Shown piece after piece: positions 59,694 to 64,000 of a stretch of 64,000 bases of DNA. Source of the stretch: Candidatus Streptomyces philanthi (lineage in GTDB: Bacteria; Actinomycetota; Actinomycetes; Streptomycetales; Streptomycetaceae); NCBI GenBank assembly GCA_018114805.1, contig CP073042.1, positions 2,604,001 to 2,668,000 on the forward strand, written 5' to 3'. The position numbers and the translations under genes were made by a program. Within the stretch, counting starts at the first letter, position 1. Each line of letters starts with the position of its first letter. The notes under the pieces are model-generated. The model was not told the DNA's origin, ran no database searches, and worked only from the letters and a program-made list of their open reading frames with translations.

Positions 59694-60540
59694 TCAGGCC
59701 GGGTCGGGGGCGGTCTCGGCGCAGGGCTCGGGCGCGGCGTCGGGCTCGACTACGACTTCGGGCTTGACCACGGATTCGGGCTCGGGCTCGGGCTCGGGCT
59801 TGGTGACGTGGGCCAGGAGCAGGGTCGAGTCCGCGTGGACGGTGACGCGCACCGGCGTGAACGTGGTGGCGTCGACGGGCGGCTCGGCCGTGCTGGAGCC
59901 GCGCGCGTAGCGCGGGTGGGCGCCGCCGCTGAGCTGCCAGCGGATGCGATGGCCGGCGGCGAAACGGTGGGCGGTGGCACCCATCGGGACCGTGACGTAC
60001 GCGGAGGTCCGCTCGGCCGCGCGTATGCTGCCGAGCCCGTCGCAGACGTTGACGGAGCTGCCTCGCTCGTCCACGTCGCACAGCCGGGTGAACAGGTCGG
60101 CCTCGCCGCGGTCCGTGCTGACGCTCAGCCGGGCCGAGACCGGGCCGACGACGTCGATCGGCTCGGTGAGCGGGGGGCTGGTGAAGGTCAGGACGTCGTC
60201 CCGGGCCTCCAGGCGGCCGTTGTCGCGGGGGCCGGCCGCGCGCGAGAGCAGCGGGCCGCCGACGGCTGGGGTGGGGTCGGCCGGGACGTAGCGGAACGAC
60301 GCGAGCGGTGCGCGGATCTCGGTGGCCTGCCGGGTCAGGTGCCCGTCCGGGGCGGGGAACCACGGGGTGGCGGGCCGGGCGGGGGGCCAGTCGGCCAGCT
60401 CGAGCCGGGCGTCCGCGCCGCCGACGTGCACGCGCGCCCGCGCGCGCCGCAGGGCGGGCGGGTCGGGCGCACAGGTGCGCGCGCAGCCAGCCGAGGCCAC
60501 CTTCGGCCGCTTCCTGGGCCACCTGATCGACGGCCTCGAC
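59694..60540 (-). pseudogene. C-terminal remnant of a CocE/NonD (X-Pro dipeptidyl-peptidase-type) hydrolase
   Basis: Only the C-terminal jelly-roll is left: RRARARVHVGGADARLELAD, WPPARPATPWFPAP, LTFTSPPLTEPIDVVGPVSA, RLSVSTDRGEADLFTRLCDV, YVTVPMGATAHRFAAGHRIR and LSGGAHPRYARG. The alpha/beta-hydrolase half with the catalytic Ser is missing; upstream of EGGLGWLRAHL (near 60500) no related sequence remains before the divergent ABC gene. An acidic (EP)n tail is appended. Non-functional as a hydrolase. Confidence 0.75.
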
Positions 60541-60658
60541 GCCACCGCCTGACCGGCCGACCCACCAACTCGCCAACTCGCCGTCTCGTACGCGGCGTAC
60601 CCGCGCGCCCGGCCCGCCCCGGCCCCCTCGCGCGGCGGCGTCGGGGCCGCCGCCTACT

Positions 60659-61348
60659 GTGAGCCCGGTGACGGACGAGAGCGCGGCGCTCCTGCGGCTG
60701 ACGGGGGTCGGACGGCGGTACGGGGACCGGCCGGTGCTGCGGGCGGTGACGTTGGAGGTGGCGCGCGGTGAGTGCGTGGCGCTGGTGGGTGACAACGGCT
60801 CGGGCAAGTCGACGCTGCTGCGGCTGGCCGTCGGACGGGAGCAACCGTCGCAGAGGACGGTGGAGTTCGCCGGCGCGCCGATAGACGAGGACGAGGCGGG
60901 CGTACGCGCGCGCGTCGCCACGGTGCTGGACGCCGGCGCGCACTACCCGGACCTGACGGTGCGTGAGCACCTACTGCTGGTCGCGCTGGCGCACGGGCTG
61001 CGCGTGGCGGCGGCCGAGGAGGCCGCCGAGGAGGCGGTGGCGGCCGAACTCGTCGCGAACCGGCTGACCGACCACGCCGACCTGCTGCCCGCCGCGCTGT
61101 CCTCCGGGCAGACCCAGGCGCTGCTGCTGGCATCGGCGTTCGTCTGGCCGCACGAACTGCTCGTCCTGGACGAGCCCGAGCAGCGGTTGGACGCCCACGC
61201 GCGGCGGGAGTTGGCGCGCCGGCTGGCCGCGCACGGGGACGCGGGGACCGCCGTGTTGCTGGCGACCCACCACGAGGGCCTGCGCGCGGTGGCCGACCGG
61301 GTGGTCCGGCTCGACGCCGCGCTGGCCGGGGCGGCGGGCGAGGACTGA
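60659..61348 (+). CDS. ABC transporter ATP-binding protein
   Basis: 229 residues from GTG at 60659. Walker A GDNGSGKSTLLRLA, Q-loop region VRARVATVLDAGAHYPDLTV, signature LSSGQTQALLLASAF, Walker B ELLVLDEPEQRLD, H-loop LLATHHEG. Intact. The next gene (permease) starts one base after its stop, so the two form an export-type ABC system. Substrate unknown. Confidence 0.92.
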   Translation: MSPVTDESAALLRLTGVGRRYGDRPVLRAVTLEVARGECVALVGDNGSGKSTLLRLAVGREQPSQRTVEFAGAPIDEDEAGVRARVATVLDAGAHYPDLTVREHLLLVALAHGLRVAAAEEAAEEAVAAELVANRLTDHADLLPAALSSGQTQALLLASAFVWPHELLVLDEPEQRLDAHARRELARRLAAHGDAGTAVLLATHHEGLRAVADRVVRLDAALAGAAGED

Positions 61349-61349
61349 G

Positions 61350-62938
61350 GTGGCGACCCATCCGGCCCTGGCCTACCTCCACGAGGTGCGCGCCGGCGCG
61401 CGCGGGGCGAAGCACAGGAGTGCGTGGTTCGCGGCGTACGCCTGCGCCCTCATCGGGGGCGCGTGGGGGCTGCCGCTCCTGCTGGCGGCCTCCCAGTCGG
61501 GCGGCGACGGCGCGCGGGGCGGCGCGCTCGGCGCGCGCGTCCTGGACGCTCTGCCCCTGCTCGCGCCGGCGGCGCTGCTCCTGGCCCTGCTGCTGATGGG
61601 CTACGGCGCGACCTGGCGGGGCCCGGTGACCGTCGAACGCCCCGCGCTGACCTGGCTGTTGTTGACTCCGCTGGCACGGGGTCCGGTGGTGCTGCCACGC
61701 CTGCTGGCCGCGCTCGGCCTCGCCGTGACAGGCGGCGCGATCGCGGGCGGCGTGGCCGGCTTCCTGCTCTCCGCCCTCCGGGGCGCGCCGTGGGCCGGCG
61801 CCACCGCGGCCGGCGGCTGGGCCGGCCTGTGCACGGCGCTGGTCGGCGGCGCGCTCGGCATAGCCGTCGAGCGCCACGAGCCGCTGCTGCTCCGGCGCGG
61901 GCCCGGCGTGCTGCGCGCCGCGATCGCCGCGCTGTGCGCCGGCGGAGCGCTGGGCGTGGCCTGCGGCGTGCCGTCCTGGTTCGGCACGGTGTGCCTGTGG
62001 TCGGGCCCCTGGGGCTGGGCGGCGCAACCGCTGGTCGCGGCCGTGGACGGGCCGGCGCCTGGCTGGCGCGCGGCGGTGGCGCTGGCGGCCGGGTGCGCGG
62101 CGCTGGCGGTGTGGGCCGCGCGCCGAGCGGCTCCCCTGGTACCGCTGGCCGTGCTGCGCCGGCGCGCGACGGTCGCCGCCCAGGTCACGGCGGCGCTCTT
62201 CGCCCTCGACCTGCGCCAGGCCCGAGGCGCCGTACGCCCCCTCGGCACGCCCGGCGCCCGCCCCGCCCCGCCGCCGCTGGCTGCTCATCCCCTGGCGCGA
62301 CGCGACCGGCCTGCTCCGCGCCCCGCCCGCCTGGCCTGGGCCGCCCTGTGGACGGCGGCCTCGGTGGCGCTCACGGCGCACGCCCCCACGGCGCGCGGCT
62401 CGTCGCCGTCGCGGGCGCGGCCGTCGCGGGCTACCCGGCCGCGGCCCAACTCGCCGAGCCCGCGCGCGTCGAGGCCGACGACACCCGTCGCGCCGCGCCG
62501 CTGCCCACCACCGCGGGCGCCCTCGCCCTGTGGCACGCGCTCGTGCCGGGCGCCGCGCTGCTGGCCGGTACGGGCGCGGGCGCCCTGCTCTGCCCGCTGG
62601 CCAGCCAGCGGCAGCCCGGACTCGCGCTGCTGGTCGCGGCGGTTCCGGCATACGTGGCGGCGGCGTTGGTCAGCGCGTACCGGGGGCCTGTGCCGCCGCA
62701 CGTGCTGATCGGCGTCGAGACCCCGATGGGCAACACGGGCGGCCCGCAGGCGGTGGCCTGGTACCTCCGTGGCCCGCTGGTGCTGCTGGGCGCCACCACC
62801 CCGGTCCTCGCCGCCACAGCCCGCGCCAGCGGACACGCCCCGCCGACGCTCGCGCCGGCCCTGTCGGGGCTGCTGGCCGCCGGGGCGGCGGGCCTGTGGT
62901 GGGCGTGGCGTAGGGGGCGGCGGGTGCTGCGGGGCTGA
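61350..62938 (+). CDS. ABC transporter membrane protein, frameshifted
   Basis: GTG at 61350. About 530 residues, very Ala/Gly/Leu-rich with some ten to twelve helices (LLAPAALLLALLLMGYGATW, RLLAALGLAVTGGAIAGGVA, LVPGAALLAGTGAGALLCPL). No substrate motif. The reading frame is open to about 62270 and continues from there in the next frame (GARLVAVAGAAVAGYPAAAQ ... LLAAGAAGLWWAWRRGRRVL) to the stop at 62938; a one-base indel in a C-rich run explains it. Pairs with the ATPase upstream. Confidence 0.82.
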
Positions 62939-62949
62939 GCGGGGCACTG

Positions 62950-63041
62950 CCGGGGAGCGGCGCGGGCCCCTGCCGGCGAACGGGGCGGGTCCCCGCCGGG
63001 GAGTGGCGCGGGTCCCCGCTGGGGAGCGGGGCGGGCGCTGG
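62950..63041. repeat. Four imperfect 23-bp tandem repeats
   Basis: Units of the form ccggggagcggcgcgggccc plus three bases begin at 62950, 62973, 62996 and 63019, differing at a few positions. They follow the permease stop directly. The rest of the gap to 63215 has no gene. Confidence 0.75.
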
Positions 63042-63215
63042 CTGGCTGGCTCCGGGGGCCGGGCTCGGGCGACCGGGACCCCACCCCCGGCGCCGGGCCG
63101 GCCCCTCCCTCACCCTCACCCGTACGGCCCACGCCCTGTGGTGCCCGCCGTTCGACACCAGCCAGGGTCGAACCAGACCGCGGCTCCCGGGCCGCCGGAC
63201 CGAAGGGCCACGACC

Positions 63216-63689
63216 ATGAGCGACCACCCCTCCCCGGCACACCGCTTCGCCTCCGGCCAGCCCGATGGCCCGCCCGACATATCCGGTCCGCCGGCGAACA
63301 GCGCCTGGGCCACCGGAGGCGCCACCCTGGCCGCCGTCCTCCTGCTGGTCAACGGCGCGCTCCTGGTCCTCCAGGGCATCGCCGCGATCGCCGAGGACGA
63401 CGTCTACGTCCGCCACAACAGCTACCTCTACCGGATCAGCCTCACCGGCTGGGGCTGGACCCTCCTGGCCCTCGGCGCGCTGCTGCTGGCCACCGGCTGC
63501 GGCATCCTCACCGGCCGCCTCTGGGCCCGCACCACGGCCATCACCCTGGCCGCCCTCAGCCTGGTGGCCCAATTCCTCTTCCTGCCGTACGCCCCGGTCT
63601 GGTCGGTCGTCGTGATGGCGCTCGACCTGTTCGTGATCTGGGCGTTGGCGGTGTATCAGGGGGATCGCAGTGAGAAGAGGAGAGCCTGA
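63216..63689 (+). CDS. Four-helix membrane protein (DUF7144-like)
   Basis: 157 residues from the ATG at 63216. A polar head (MSDHPSPAHRFASGQPDG) is followed by four helices: ATLAAVLLLVNGALLVLQGI, ISLTGWGWTLLALGALLLAT, AITLAALSLVAQFLFLPYAP and VVVMALDLFVIWALAVYQGD. EDDVYVRHNSYLYRISLTGW between helices 1 and 2 fits the DUF7144 pattern as I recall it. Intact. Function unknown. Confidence 0.7.
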   Translation: MSDHPSPAHRFASGQPDGPPDISGPPANSAWATGGATLAAVLLLVNGALLVLQGIAAIAEDDVYVRHNSYLYRISLTGWGWTLLALGALLLATGCGILTGRLWARTTAITLAALSLVAQFLFLPYAPVWSVVVMALDLFVIWALAVYQGDRSEKRRA

Positions 63690-63845
63690 CACCCCGTCTA
63701 CTCTCCATCGCGCCACCACCCGCACTTGCAGAAGCGTCTCGGCCGCGATCAGCCACTCGGAACCCCGTCGGTCAAGACTGTGAAATGTAATCTTGTTCTG
63801 ACGCGACACTGAACCTGCTCCGTCGCGTCAGCGACTCGCAATGGA

Positions 63846-63878
63846 GAGGCCCCGCCAGCAGAAGCTTGGCGGGGCCTC
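63846..63878. terminator. Strong hairpin near the window end
   Basis: GAGGCCCCGCCA pairs perfectly with TGGCGGGGCCTC (12 bp) around nine bases. It lies just before the integrase fragment and looks like a terminator whose own gene is no longer present. The stretch 63690-63845 contains no gene. Confidence 0.7.
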
Positions 63879-63891
63879 GCTCCGCGCTACC

Positions 63892-64000
63892 GAATTCACG
63901 CTCCTCCGCAAGGCCGGCCTCCGCCACATCCGCTTCCATGACCTTCGGCACTCGACTGCGACCAAGCTCCTGGAACAGGGCGTCGACCTCGTCGTGAACA
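63892..64000 (+). pseudogene. Tyrosine recombinase (integrase) fragment, runs off the window
   Basis: EFTLLRKAGLRHIRFHDLRH followed by STATKLLEQGVDLVVN is the conserved box II of phage-type integrases (HDLRHS, with catalytic His and Arg). Only this part is visible, and it begins directly after a terminator hairpin with no upstream catalytic domain. It is likely a remnant of an integrated element, unless the gene was assembled wrongly. Confidence 0.7.

Noticed and set aside
58396..62651. Long minus-strand frames of 841 and 665 codons
   Set aside because: Antisense to Ppx/GppA and the ABC genes; Arg/Pro/Ala low complexity with no motif.

Overview
The window is high-GC actinomycete chromosome, almost certainly Streptomyces. 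It carries the start of a nuo (complex I) operon, futalosine-pathway menaquinone genes, System II cytochrome c biogenesis genes, hemL, and many small actinobacterial regulators. Codon use is strongly GC3-biased, and the gene order resembles the nuo-to-hemL region I recall from Streptomyces coelicolor. No rRNA, tRNA or CRISPR array was recognised.

Layout. 1-3790: nuoE (partial), nuoD, nuoC, nuoB and nuoA on the minus strand. 4502-5969: a secreted NlpC/P60-like protein and a small membrane protein. 6311-12519: a minus-strand polymorphic-toxin operon (SseB-like protein, WXG-like protein, Rhs toxin, immunity protein) whose toxin tip and immunity gene are visibly lower in GC. 12825-19659: a Rieske oxygenase, an antitoxin-like fragment, a geranylgeranyl reductase, an acetyltransferase, a zinc-ribbon membrane protein and an APH(3')-like kinase. 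19743-37187: the menaquinone genes menG, mqnC, mqnA, mqnE and the UbiX/UbiA/UbiD-type trio, interleaved with a Ser/Thr kinase, a cold-shock protein, a TetR regulator, a dicarboxylate carrier and an Lrp regulator. 37287-40850: a PLDc_N protein, two CU044_5270-type proteins and an ECF sigma factor. 40946-50039: ccsB, resB, ccdA, resA, a deacetylase-like lipoprotein, a histidine phosphatase, hemL and a conserved hypothetical. 50373-54807: an unusual four-gene unit (NUDIX/winged-helix regulator, nucleosidase-like protein, two membrane proteins) that is the best candidate for an undescribed conflict system. 54792-64000: a molybdopterin oxidoreductase, SRPBCC protein, Ppx/GppA phosphatase, hydrolase remnant, ABC exporter, membrane protein and the edge of an integrase fragment.

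How the parts fit. The intact genes form a coherent respiratory set: menaquinone synthesis (MqnA, MqnC, MqnE, the prenylation/decarboxylation trio, MenG and a probable menaquinone reductase), cytochrome c maturation and a tetrapyrrole step. NADH dehydrogenase would feed that quinone pool, but four of the five nuo genes visible are disrupted.

The most striking global feature is gene disruption. About twenty genes carry single-base frameshifts, small duplications, in-frame stop codons or large deletions. The lesions are not evenly spread: the quinone, cytochrome and haem genes are clean over long stretches, while nuo, toxin, resistance, oxidoreductase and other accessory genes are hit repeatedly. 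Either the assembly has patchy quality or this genome is decaying in dispensable functions. The larger deletions (NlpC/P60 core, acyl-CoA ligase, CocE-type hydrolase) argue that at least part of it is real. Genes described as broken may be intact in the organism if the sequence is in error.
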